Part shown: piece by piece, positions 1 to 6,590 of the stretch
How positions within the stretch are numbered: position 1 is the first letter of the stretch
Layout: every line of letters begins with the position of its first letter
Notes under the pieces: model-generated
The model's input: only the letters and a program-made list of their open reading frames with translations
Database searches by the model: none
Told to the model about the DNA's origin: nothing
From: Actinomycetota bacterium
Lineage (GTDB): Bacteria > Actinomycetota > Actinomycetes > Mycobacteriales > Mycobacteriaceae
Length of the DNA: 7,573 nucleotides
Direction: 5' to 3'
Assembly: GCA_005789055.1 (NCBI GenBank)
Contig: SYAA01000418.1
Location: forward strand, 1-7,573
Translations under genes and position numbers: made by a program

Positions 1-1028
1 ACGGCCTGTACGGCGCGGCGCAAGCCCGCGCGGGTCGATTCCTCGCTTTGAAGCCGTCGGCCGAAAACCGCGGTGACACCCGCCGCGACATAGCCGGTGA
101 ACGCGAACAACCGATAGGAATCCCAGGCCTCGGCGAACGACAGTCGCTCAACGCCATCGATGTTGAGATGCGCCACATACGTCTCAACAAGCCGGCCGTC
201 GATCTCGCGGCGAGTTTCGATGTCAAGAGAAGTACAGGCGAAGTAGGCCAGGTCTTTGACCGCCGGGCCGCAGGATGCCACCTGCCAATCGAAGAGCACC
301 GGCTCACCTGAGGCAAAGCAGACATTGCCCACATGGGTATCGCCATGAATCAGCGAGTGGGGATAAGTGCCGATGAGTGCTGCGATTGACCGGCGTTGAG
401 TCACCAATATCGAGGCATCGGTACGAAAGCTTGCGGGAACCACATCGTGAAATCTCGCCGGGATCACCCTCAGCAGCGGCCAGGCCCTTGGCCCGCGTGA
501 TGTCGAGCGCGACATCGCGGGACTCAGGCCGACGAGATCACCACTGAGCAGCCGATCCGACATCCAAAACCTGCGGTGGAAATCGCCGAGCGCGGCGGCG
601 ATCGCTAATGCATCCGACGCGGTGCATCCTGCTTCCACTGATAGGAACCGAGCATCCCGGTCGATGAGATCTTCAATAATGACGATCGCTCGGCTGCTTC
701 GCGGATCCGAATGCGCGCCATACATTTTCGGCATGAGCCAGGCAAGCTCGGAATTGACCTGCCGATAAATCAGCGCTTCTGTCTGAGCCAGCGCCATGTA
801 GCGGTTGAGCAGGCGTTCAGCGGATCGAACGGGGGCGAGCTTGACGAAAGCCCGCGCCGGTAAGTCTGGATTTCCGGTCATGGCGATCCGAGCGCGAAGT
901 GCAGTGCCATTTTCGATGCCGTCGATCTGCACGGCGGTCACATCCGTGCGGCCGGTCAGCGCACGAAACGTACCGGCATCGAGATCCTCTGCCCGACGAG
1001 GAATGTAGGGATGTGGCGCCGGGTTCAT
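1..1028 (-). CDS. APH/CHK-like phosphotransferase (small-molecule kinase), C-terminus cut by window edge
   Basis: I translated this from the minus strand: 342 complete codons from ATG at 1028, then the frame leaves the window. The fold is that of the aminoglycoside/choline phosphotransferase superfamily. Visible features are a candidate ATP-binding Lys63 (AFVKLAP), a helix-C glutamate near Glu84 (TEALIYRQ), a hinge-like VIIEDL at 116-121, the catalytic-loop motif HGDTHVGN at 228-235 (Asp230, Asn235), and the metal-binding Asp247 in LFDWQ. The following KDLAYF segment resembles the ecdysteroid/CHK-kinase-like branch common in mycobacteria. The start is supported by the family-like N-terminus IPRRAEDL and by its position 6 bp after the antiporter stop; no clear Shine-Dalgarno is visible, so translation may be coupled. 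The enzyme presumably phosphorylates a hydroxyl group of a small molecule with ATP in the cytosol. The substrate cannot be read from the sequence. Antibiotic resistance should not be inferred. Confidence 0.85.
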   Translation of the reverse strand, partial: MNPAPHPYIPRRAEDLDAGTFRALTGRTDVTAVQIDGIENGTALRARIAMTGNPDLPARAFVKLAPVRSAERLLNRYMALAQTEALIYRQVNSELAWLMPKMYGAHSDPRSSRAIVIIEDLIDRDARFLSVEAGCTASDALAIAAALGDFHRRFWMSDRLLSGDLVGLSPAMSRSTSRGPRAWPLLRVIPARFHDVVPASFRTDASILVTQRRSIAALIGTYPHSLIHGDTHVGNVCFASGEPVLFDWQVASCGPAVKDLAYFACTSLDIETRREIDGRLVETYVAHLNIDGVERLSFAEAWDSYRLFAFTGYVAAGVTAVFGRRLQSEESTRAGLRRAVQA

Positions 1029-1034
1029 CGCGGG

Positions 1035-2156
1035 CTACGGCACAGCGGAGAAGAACAGGAACGCCGCCAGGATCGTCAAGTGCACCAGGCCCTGCAGTGC
1101 CAGCGCACGACCTTGGGCCAGGGTCAGCACCGAGACGACCACCGACAGCGCCAGCAACACGATCTGCATCGGTTCCAAACCCAGCGCGAGCGGGCCGGGT
1201 AGCCAGATCATTGCCACGGCGATGGTCGGGATGGTCAGGCCGATCGAGGCCATCGCCGATCCGTACGCCAGATTGAGGCTGGTCTGCACATGATCGCGGT
1301 TGGCGTTTCTGACCGCCGAGATGCTCTCGGGCGCCAGCACCACGAGGGCGATCACCACACCCACCACGGCGTAGGGCAGGCCCAGGTGCTTCACGGCACC
1401 TTCGATACTCGGTGACAACAGCTTCGCCAGACCCACCACGGCCACCAGTGCGATCATCAACAAGCCCAGGCTGAGGGTCGACTCGCGGGCCGACGGCGGG
1501 TCCGCGTGGCCGTCGACGTCCAGGTCGAGCACGCCGGTGACGTGCCCGTGTCGGTCGGAGGAGACCGGCACGAAGAAGTCCCGGTGCCGGACGGTCTGGG
1601 TGAACACGAAGCCGCAGTAAAGGATCAGCGATGCGACTGCCACGAACGCCAGCTGGGTCGCGGAGTACTCCAGACCCGCGACGGTCACCGTGAACCCGGG
1701 CAGCACCAGACACACCCCGGCCAGAGTGATCACCGTCGCCAGCGCGGACCCCGAACCGGAGGCGTTGAACGACACCAGCCGATGGCGAAGCGCGCCGACC
1801 AGCAGGCTCAGCCCGACGATGCCATTGAGCGTGATCATCACCGCGGCAAAGACCGTGTCACGGGCGTAGGTCGAGGCACCCGGCCCGCCACCGGTCATCA
1901 GCATCACGATCAGACCGACCTCGATCACCGTCACGGCCACAGCCAGTACCAGTGATCCGATCGGTTCCCCCACCCGATGCGCCACCACCTCCGCGTGATG
2001 CACTGCCGCGAGAACGGAGCCGACCAGGCACGCCGCGATCAGCGCCAGCACCCAGGGACTCTCGTGGTTGGACCAGGTCGCCAGGAGCACCGCAAGTGCC
2101 GCCACCGGCACTACGACGGTCCACTGCAGGGGCCCGCGCCGCGCCGTCCGGTCCAT
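1035..2156 (-). CDS. chaA: ChaA-type calcium(sodium)/proton antiporter
   Basis: A 373-aa integral membrane protein, close to the 366 aa of Escherichia coli ChaA. About eleven hydrophobic segments are visible, roughly at 12-28, 35-53, 68-86, 100-122, 133-155, 166-185, 225-246, 258-278, 295-318, 326-348 and 355-371. The two signature repeats of the CaCA superfamily are clear. The first is around HAEVVAHRVGEPIGS (54-68), followed by Glu79 (VIEVGLI). The second is around LAPESISA (274-281), followed by LNLAYGSAMASIGLTIP (294-310). Both align by eye with E. coli ChaA. The family exchanges Ca2+, Na+ or K+ for protons across the inner membrane, contributing to cation and alkaline-pH tolerance. The central loop (about 195-224) carries scattered His and Asp instead of the dense acidic run of E. 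coli ChaA. A moderate ribosome-binding site precedes the ATG. The gene sits between a secreted proline-rich protein and a kinase, probably in one operon. Ion specificity is not decidable here. Confidence 0.92.
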   Translation of the reverse strand: MDRTARRGPLQWTVVVPVAALAVLLATWSNHESPWVLALIAACLVGSVLAAVHHAEVVAHRVGEPIGSLVLAVAVTVIEVGLIVMLMTGGGPGASTYARDTVFAAVMITLNGIVGLSLLVGALRHRLVSFNASGSGSALATVITLAGVCLVLPGFTVTVAGLEYSATQLAFVAVASLILYCGFVFTQTVRHRDFFVPVSSDRHGHVTGVLDLDVDGHADPPSARESTLSLGLLMIALVAVVGLAKLLSPSIEGAVKHLGLPYAVVGVVIALVVLAPESISAVRNANRDHVQTSLNLAYGSAMASIGLTIPTIAVAMIWLPGPLALGLEPMQIVLLALSVVVSVLTLAQGRALALQGLVHLTILAAFLFFSAVP

Positions 2157-2164
2157 GGCTCAGA

Positions 2165-2171
2165 TCCGCCT
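2165..2171 (-). promoter_or_regulatory. Ribosome-binding site of chaA
   Basis: On the minus strand the sequence reads AGGCGGA, ending 8 nt before the ATG at 2156. It supports that start over internal candidates and lies in the 41-bp gap after the proline-rich gene. No terminator-like hairpin is obvious in that gap, consistent with co-transcription. Confidence 0.55.
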
Positions 2172-2197
2172 AGCTCAGAAACCGCATGCGCAAGGGG

Positions 2198-2854
2198 CTA
2201 ATTAACCGGGGCGACCGGTGCGGGCGTCGCCGGTGCCGGCGGCACGCCCCCCGGCGGCACGAGGAATTCGTATCCGGGGGGTGGCGGGCCGCCAAGTGGG
2301 TAGTAGCCCGGAGGGAGTGCCGGACCACCGCTTGCGGGCTCGCTTCCTGCCGGTGCTGCTGGTGCCTCGGAACCCGGGAGGTTGATCGACACGTATCCGG
2401 GCGGCAGCACGGGAACCGGCGCCGAGATCGACGGCTGCGCGCTAGGAACACCGGGTCCCGCGACGTCGCCCGGAGCGAGGGTGGGGTTCCGGACCTGCTG
2501 CCATAGATCCTTGAGGGTGCCGAACACGCCGCCGCCCGATTTGCCTGAACCGTACGACGGGTTCGCGATCTCCGGAACGTACGGCGTGAAGGGATCACGC
2601 GGCGGTGGCGGGGCGGTTGGATCGCCCGGCATCGGTTCCGCGGCCATCGGTTCCGCGGCCACCGGCGCCACGGCCGGGACGGGCGGCGCCGGTATCGGAT
2701 AAGTGGGAGTCGGCGCGGCCGGATCCGCCGATGCCGGAGTCGCAAGTCCGGTCACGGCCACCGCGCCGACGACGACGAGGCCAACGAGGGCCGGTGCGAC
2801 GACGCGAGGGCGGTGGACCACGAGTTGATGGTCGCACACTGTCGCAGGCCGCAC
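2198..2854 (-). CDS. Secreted proline-rich protein of unknown function
   Basis: A 218-aa protein from GTG at 2854. The N-terminus has basic residues (His14, Arg15, Arg17), then a hydrophobic stretch (about 18-38) ending in TPASA before DPA, a convincing Sec signal peptide with predicted cleavage after residue 43. GTG codons at residues 6 and 12 are alternative starts that keep the signal peptide. The mature part is very rich in Pro, Ala and Gly. It contains a duplicated AAEPM unit (67-76), PPGY motifs at 151-154, 181-184 and 192-195, and one less biased core around NPSYGSGKSGGGVFGTLKD (98-116) followed by LWQQVRNP. That core is the part most likely to be conserved and folded. There is no lipobox, catalytic motif or further membrane segment. 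I do not recognise a named family. An extended cell-wall or periplasmic protein is the likeliest role. It is first in the apparent operon with chaA and the kinase, and divergent from another exported protein. Confidence 0.82.
   Translation of the reverse strand: MRPATVCDHQLVVHRPRVVAPALVGLVVVGAVAVTGLATPASADPAAPTPTYPIPAPPVPAVAPVAAEPMAAEPMPGDPTAPPPPRDPFTPYVPEIANPSYGSGKSGGGVFGTLKDLWQQVRNPTLAPGDVAGPGVPSAQPSISAPVPVLPPGYVSINLPGSEAPAAPAGSEPASGGPALPPGYYPLGGPPPPGYEFLVPPGGVPPAPATPAPVAPVN
2631..2660. repeat. Two perfect 15-bp tandem copies inside the proline-rich gene
   Basis: The unit ATCGGTTCCGCGGCC occurs twice in direct succession (2631-2645 and 2646-2660). It is in frame on the minus strand and encodes the repeated AAEPM at residues 67-76. 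Because the unit is a multiple of three, copy number can change without breaking the gene. Confidence 0.9.
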
Positions 2855-2927
2855 CCATTCGTCGCGTCTTTCCCACGGGCGACGTCGTAGCGCCCCTGAC
2901 AGCGATCGGATAGTCTTTCTCTCAGAT

Positions 2928-2943
2928 AAAATTCAGGAATTTT
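2928..2943. promoter_or_regulatory. Perfect 16-bp inverted repeat, candidate operator
   Basis: The sequence AAAATTC-AG-GAATTTT forms two perfect 7-bp half-sites separated by 2 bp. A 2-nt loop is too tight for a good RNA hairpin, so a dimeric DNA-binding protein is the more natural reading. It overlaps the candidate -10 TAAAAT and ends 19 bp before the GTG of the hydrolase gene, a position suited to repression. No regulator gene is present in the window, and an AT-rich palindrome could also arise by chance. Confidence 0.4.
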
Positions 2944-2953
2944 TTAGCAGAGC

Positions 2954-2958
2954 GGGGA
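2954..2958 (+). promoter_or_regulatory. Ribosome-binding site of the PE-PPE hydrolase gene
   Basis: GGGGA lies 4 nt before the GTG at 2963. An in-frame TAG at 2945-2947 leaves no start further upstream, and later starts would lose the signal peptide, so the GTG is well supported. Confidence 0.55.
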
Positions 2959-2962
2959 CACC

Positions 2963-4933
2963 GTGGGCGCCAGCAATCTCATCGGTCGGGTTGGTGGTTT
3001 AGCGGTCGCTCTCGGCGTGGGCGCCGCCGCCTTCAGCACGTCCGCGGTCGCCTGGGCCGATACTCCCGCCGCAGGACCGGATACCCCCTCAGCAGGGGTT
3101 AATGCAGACTCGGACACCCAGTCCGCCGCACCGCGGCGAAGTGCCACCCCGGCCAGAGTCGTCGGCAGCGCCCCGCCCCGGTCGGCCGCCCAACGAAACG
3201 GCACTACGCCGCCGCCGTCGACCGCCGCAGCCCCGTCGAGCCCCAGGGCGGCTTTGGCCGGCGTTGCACGCGCCGCGACTCGGGCATCGGTCTCCCCGGC
3301 GGTATCGGTTCCTGCCGAGCGAACGGATTCGGCACCAACCGCGCAGCCCGCACCGGTGTCGGGGATTGTCAGCGCACCGGCCGGCACCGGTGTCGATCGG
3401 CCGGCGGACGAAGTACCGGCGGTTCCGGTCGGTTCCCCGCTGGAATGGACCGGGTTGGCGGTCGGCCGCCGGACTTCGGCTGCCAGCACGGCGGCAGCCC
3501 CGGCATTGGCGGCCACCCTGCCCCTGATCGACGGGCCGAGTGGCGTTCCGATCCCGTCGCAGAACTACATCGACACCGTGATGAAACTCTATGTGGAGCC
3601 GAACAGTCCGGGTGGCACCTTGGCACCCCAGGTGTTGTTCACACCCGAGGGGCTGTACCCGATCACCGGCGTCAAGAGCCTGCCGCTGAGCACCTCGGTG
3701 GATCAGGGGCTGAAGATCGTCTCGGACACCCTGGCGAAACTGCCCGCCGGCACCACGACGACGGTATTCGGGTACTCGCAGAGCGCGATCATCGGCTCCC
3801 TGCTCCAGGCCGGGTACGTCCCGCCGAACTCGGAGTACGTTCCGCCCAAATTCACAGCACCCACGATCCCCGAGGGCCTACGGGAGTCGATCAGTTTCGT
3901 TTTCGTTGGTAACGAGATGAACCCAAACGGAGGCTTCCTGTCGCGGTTCCCCGGCCTTTCCCTGGCAAGTCTGGGTATCGAGTTTTACGGCGGAACACCT
4001 GAAGATGCCTATCCCACAACGAATTACGCATTGGAGTACGACGGATTTGCCGACTTCCCGCGGTACCCACTGAACTTGCTGTCAGTTCTGAATGCGGGAC
4101 TCGGAATAGTCTTCGTCCACACCAAATACGCCGACCCCCACTACATCACCCCGACGACCGTCACCCCGATCGCGCTGGGCGGCACTGCCATCGAACTGCC
4201 CACGACGTCGCCGACGCAGCGATACCTATTCATGCCGACCGAAAATCTGCCCTTGCTGGAACCCCTGCGGTTACTTCCCCTGATCGGTACGCCCATCGCC
4301 GACCTGATCCAGCCCGTTCTAAAAGTGATCGTGGATCTCGGCTACGGCGATCCGGCACACGGATTCACCTCCGCCGTCCAACCCGATGCCAACGTGGTTG
4401 TTCCGTTCGGGCTGTTCCCCGACGTCAGTCCACTCGAGGTGTTGAGCCGCTTGGTTAGCGGGATCGGAGAGGGTGTCAGCGACTTCGTCGCCGCCTTCGG
4501 ACCGCAGGGGTCTTTGGCCAGGGAAATCTCTGCAATCGCACTTGCGGTGCAGTCATTTTCGCTTCCGCCCCTGTCGTTCTCGCTACCGACGCCCGACGAA
4601 TTCATCAACGGCCTCCAGGACGGAATCACCGCGATCGCCGACCGGGTGTCATTTGCGATCGCCGGCCTCTACGCCGCACTGCTGCCCACCGCAGATATCC
4701 TCAATGCGTTCCTGATTTCACTGCCGGCCTACTCCGTGAACCTGGTCCTCGCCGGAATCGAGCAGATGATCAACGGGCAGCCGATTGCGGGCCTGATCAA
4801 CGCAATCGGCCTTCCCATCGCGGCAAACGTCGGACTGATCGCCACCGCCGGACTCGTCGGAGTCCTGGTGTGGGCGCAGGCTGCAGCGGCGGTCTTGATC
4901 CCGGACCTGAACCTCACACAACCCGAGTACTGA
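2963..4933 (+). CDS. Exported PE-PPE-domain serine hydrolase
   Basis: A 656-aa protein starting at GTG. Residues 1-32 are a Sec-type signal peptide (GASNLIGRVGGLAVALG, then a hydrophobic stretch ending at AVAWA). I recall the same N-terminal style in many exported mycobacterial proteins. Residues 33-185 are a low-complexity Ala/Pro/Ser/Thr/Arg linker. From about 186 to 465 lies a PE-PPE domain (alpha/beta-serine-hydrolase fold, related to cutinase-like esterases). The nucleophile elbow is GYSQS, with Ser272. Candidate acid and base are Asp360 in YDGFADFP and His386 in FVHTKYADPHY (His393 is an alternative). Family markers FVFVGNEMNPNGG (312-324) and PLNLLSVLNA (369-378) are present. The C-terminal 190 residues are hydrophobic, with helices near 600-646. 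Unlike classical PE/PPE proteins there is no N-terminal PE or PPE type VII targeting domain. It probably hydrolyses an ester or lipid in the cell envelope; substrate unknown. Its stop codon touches the prfC start. Confidence 0.88.
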   Translation: MGASNLIGRVGGLAVALGVGAAAFSTSAVAWADTPAAGPDTPSAGVNADSDTQSAAPRRSATPARVVGSAPPRSAAQRNGTTPPPSTAAAPSSPRAALAGVARAATRASVSPAVSVPAERTDSAPTAQPAPVSGIVSAPAGTGVDRPADEVPAVPVGSPLEWTGLAVGRRTSAASTAAAPALAATLPLIDGPSGVPIPSQNYIDTVMKLYVEPNSPGGTLAPQVLFTPEGLYPITGVKSLPLSTSVDQGLKIVSDTLAKLPAGTTTTVFGYSQSAIIGSLLQAGYVPPNSEYVPPKFTAPTIPEGLRESISFVFVGNEMNPNGGFLSRFPGLSLASLGIEFYGGTPEDAYPTTNYALEYDGFADFPRYPLNLLSVLNAGLGIVFVHTKYADPHYITPTTVTPIALGGTAIELPTTSPTQRYLFMPTENLPLLEPLRLLPLIGTPIADLIQPVLKVIVDLGYGDPAHGFTSAVQPDANVVVPFGLFPDVSPLEVLSRLVSGIGEGVSDFVAAFGPQGSLAREISAIALAVQSFSLPPLSFSLPTPDEFINGLQDGITAIADRVSFAIAGLYAALLPTADILNAFLISLPAYSVNLVLAGIEQMINGQPIAGLINAIGLPIAANVGLIATAGLVGVLVWAQAAAAVLIPDLNLTQPEY

Positions 4934-6559
4934 GTGGAGAACCGCCCAACCCCAACCGGGTCCGCGGCGCTGCGTCTGAGGACCGAAGCTCTCCGCAGAC
5001 GGACCTTCGCGGTGATCAGTCACCCCGACGCCGGTAAGTCCACACTCACCGAGGCACTCGTCCTGCACGCTCGCGTGATCACCGAGGCGGGCGCCATCCA
5101 CGGAAAGGCCGGGCGGCGAGCCACGGTGTCGGACTGGATGGAGATGGAGAAGGCCAGAGGCATCTCGATCACCTCTACGGCTCTGCAGTTCCCCTACCAC
5201 TCCCCCGATGGGCAAGACTGCGTGATCAACCTGCTCGACACACCCGGGCACGCCGATTTCTCCGAGGACACCTACCGGGTGCTCAGCGCCGTCGATTGCG
5301 CGGTCATGCTGATCGACGCAGCGAAAGGCTTGGAACCGCAGACCCTGAAGCTTTTTCAAGTGTGTCGTCATCGCCGCATCCCGATCATCACGGTGATCAA
5401 CAAGTGGGATCGTCCGGGCCGCCACGCTCTGGACCTCCTCGACGAGATCTCCGACCGCATCGGACTCAAGCCCACACCGTTAACGTGGCCGGTCGGTATC
5501 GCCGGCGACTTCAAGGGCGTCCTCGACCGGCGCACCGGCAATTTCATCCGGTTCACCCGCACCGCGGGCGGTGCCACCGCGGCACCCGAGGAGCACATTC
5601 CACCCGATCGCGCCGAGGAGGCCGCCGGTGACGACTGGATCAACGCGACCGAGGAGTGCGAACTGCTCACCGCCGACGGTGGAGACCACGACCAAGAGGC
5701 ATTTCTCGCCGGCGAAACGACGCCGGTGCTGTTTACATCTGCGGCGCTCAACTTCGGGGTGAACCAACTGCTGGATAATCTGGTCCGGCTCGCGCCGGCG
5801 CCGAATGGCCAGCTCGATGTCGACGGCCATCTTCGTCCGGTCGAATCCCCCTTCAGCGCATTCGTTTTCAAGGTTCAAGCCGGTATGGACTCCGCGCACC
5901 GCGACAGGATCGCCTATGCGCGAGTCTGCTCGGGCACCTTCGAACGCGGTGACGTCCTCACTCACGCCGCCACCGGCAAGCCATTCGTCACCAAGTACGC
6001 CCAATCGGTTTTCGGCCAGCAGCGCACAACCCTCGATAACGCGTGGCCGGGAGACGTGATCGGCTTGGCCAATGCCGCCGCGTTGCGACCGGGGGACACC
6101 CTCTTCCGCGATGTGCCCGTGCAGTTTCCACCGATACCGAGCTTCTCCCCCGAACACTTCGCCGTCGCCCGCGGCACCGACCCCGGCAAGCACAAGCAGT
6201 TCCGCCGCGGGATCGAGCAACTGGCTCAGGAGGGCGTGGTCCAGGTCCTGCGTTCGGATCGTCGCGGCGACCAGTCGCCGGTGCTGGCCGCCGTGGGCCC
6301 GATGCAGTTCGAGGTCGCCAGCCACCGGATGGCCTCCGAGTTCGGTTCGCCCATCGCGTTGGAATCCCTTCCGTACACCGTCGCGCGCGCAGTCGACCCC
6401 GAGGACGCACCGTTCGTGGACAAGCAGGTGTCGATGGAAGTCCTCACCCGGGCCGATGGCGTCATGCTCGCCCTGTTCACCACCAAGTGGCGACTGCAGG
6501 GGTTCGCGGAGGACAACCCGGGCATTCGTTTCAGCTCGCTGGTTGCCGCAGAAGACTAA
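4934..6559 (+). CDS. prfC: Peptide chain release factor 3 (RF3), translational GTPase
   Basis: A 541-aa protein, near the 529 aa of E. coli RF3. All GTPase motifs are intact: G1 SHPDAGKST (29-37), G2 around RGISIT (75-80), G3 DTPGH (102-106), G4 NKWD (156-159) and G5-like TSAALNFG (268-275). The RF3-specific signatures SDWMEMEKARGISIT and LLDTPGHADFSEDTYRVL separate it from EF-G and other GTPases. Domain II follows (about 306-395), then the RF3 C-terminal domain (about 396-541) with GPMQFEV at 455-461. In the known cycle RF3-GTP drives RF1 and RF2 off the ribosome after peptide release. The start is the GTG directly after the upstream TGA. No Shine-Dalgarno is visible, and no other start lies before the conserved TFAVISHPDAG, so translation by termination-reinitiation from the hydrolase gene is likely. 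The N-terminus is about eight residues longer than in E. coli. Confidence 0.95.
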   Translation: MENRPTPTGSAALRLRTEALRRRTFAVISHPDAGKSTLTEALVLHARVITEAGAIHGKAGRRATVSDWMEMEKARGISITSTALQFPYHSPDGQDCVINLLDTPGHADFSEDTYRVLSAVDCAVMLIDAAKGLEPQTLKLFQVCRHRRIPIITVINKWDRPGRHALDLLDEISDRIGLKPTPLTWPVGIAGDFKGVLDRRTGNFIRFTRTAGGATAAPEEHIPPDRAEEAAGDDWINATEECELLTADGGDHDQEAFLAGETTPVLFTSAALNFGVNQLLDNLVRLAPAPNGQLDVDGHLRPVESPFSAFVFKVQAGMDSAHRDRIAYARVCSGTFERGDVLTHAATGKPFVTKYAQSVFGQQRTTLDNAWPGDVIGLANAAALRPGDTLFRDVPVQFPPIPSFSPEHFAVARGTDPGKHKQFRRGIEQLAQEGVVQVLRSDRRGDQSPVLAAVGPMQFEVASHRMASEFGSPIALESLPYTVARAVDPEDAPFVDKQVSMEVLTRADGVMLALFTTKWRLQGFAEDNPGIRFSSLVAAED

Positions 6560-6562
6560 GGA

Positions 6563-6590
6563 GCCGGATTCACCGAACGGTAAATCCGGC
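6563..6590. terminator. Terminator-like inverted repeat between convergent genes
   Basis: GCCGGATT (6563-6570) and AATCCGGC (6583-6590) form a perfect 8-bp stem. The 12-nt loop contains an inner ACC/GGT pairing. The element begins 3 bp after the prfC stop and spans the stop codon of the converging SDR gene, so it can fold in transcripts of either direction. There is no T-tract on either side; mycobacterial hairpin terminators often lack one. Because it overlaps SDR codons, part of the pairing may be coincidental. Confidence 0.5.

Larger units (their letters stand above)
2855..2962. promoter_or_regulatory. Divergent intergenic region with AT-rich promoter-like stretch
   Basis: This 108-bp gap separates the start of the minus-strand proline-rich gene from the plus-strand hydrolase gene, so it must hold promoters for both directions unless one start lies elsewhere. 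The stretch at about 2911-2947 is strikingly AT-rich for this genome. For the plus strand, TAAAAT at 2927-2932 and TAGTCT at 2911-2916 fit the mycobacterial TANNNT -10 pattern, but neither has a good TTGACA-like -35 at normal spacing. No convincing minus-strand -10 could be fixed. The assignment rests on geometry and composition. Confidence 0.5.

Noticed and set aside
817..1713. 298-codon minus-strand open frame across the chaA/kinase junction
   Set aside because: It runs in another frame through two genes with strong family motifs, and its translation is Arg-rich and low complexity.
2183..2190. 8-bp palindrome CGCATGCG and GCTCAG direct repeats between the proline-rich gene and chaA
   Set aside because: They are too short to be distinguished from chance in GC-rich DNA, and their position between co-directional genes gives no support for a regulatory role.
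2944..3516. 190-codon minus-strand Ala-rich open frame opposite the hydrolase N-terminus
   Set aside because: The opposite strand of a low-complexity Ala/Pro linker naturally gives an open Ala/Gly frame. It would also occupy the divergent promoter region.
3102..3527. Arg/Pro-rich plus-strand open frame inside the hydrolase linker
   Set aside because: It is an alternative reading frame of a low-complexity region. The frame carrying the signal peptide and the PE-PPE domain is the real one.
4718..5425. 235-codon minus-strand open frame across the hydrolase/prfC junction
   Set aside because: It is antisense to two well-supported coding sequences, has no recognisable motif, and its composition is typical of shadow frames.
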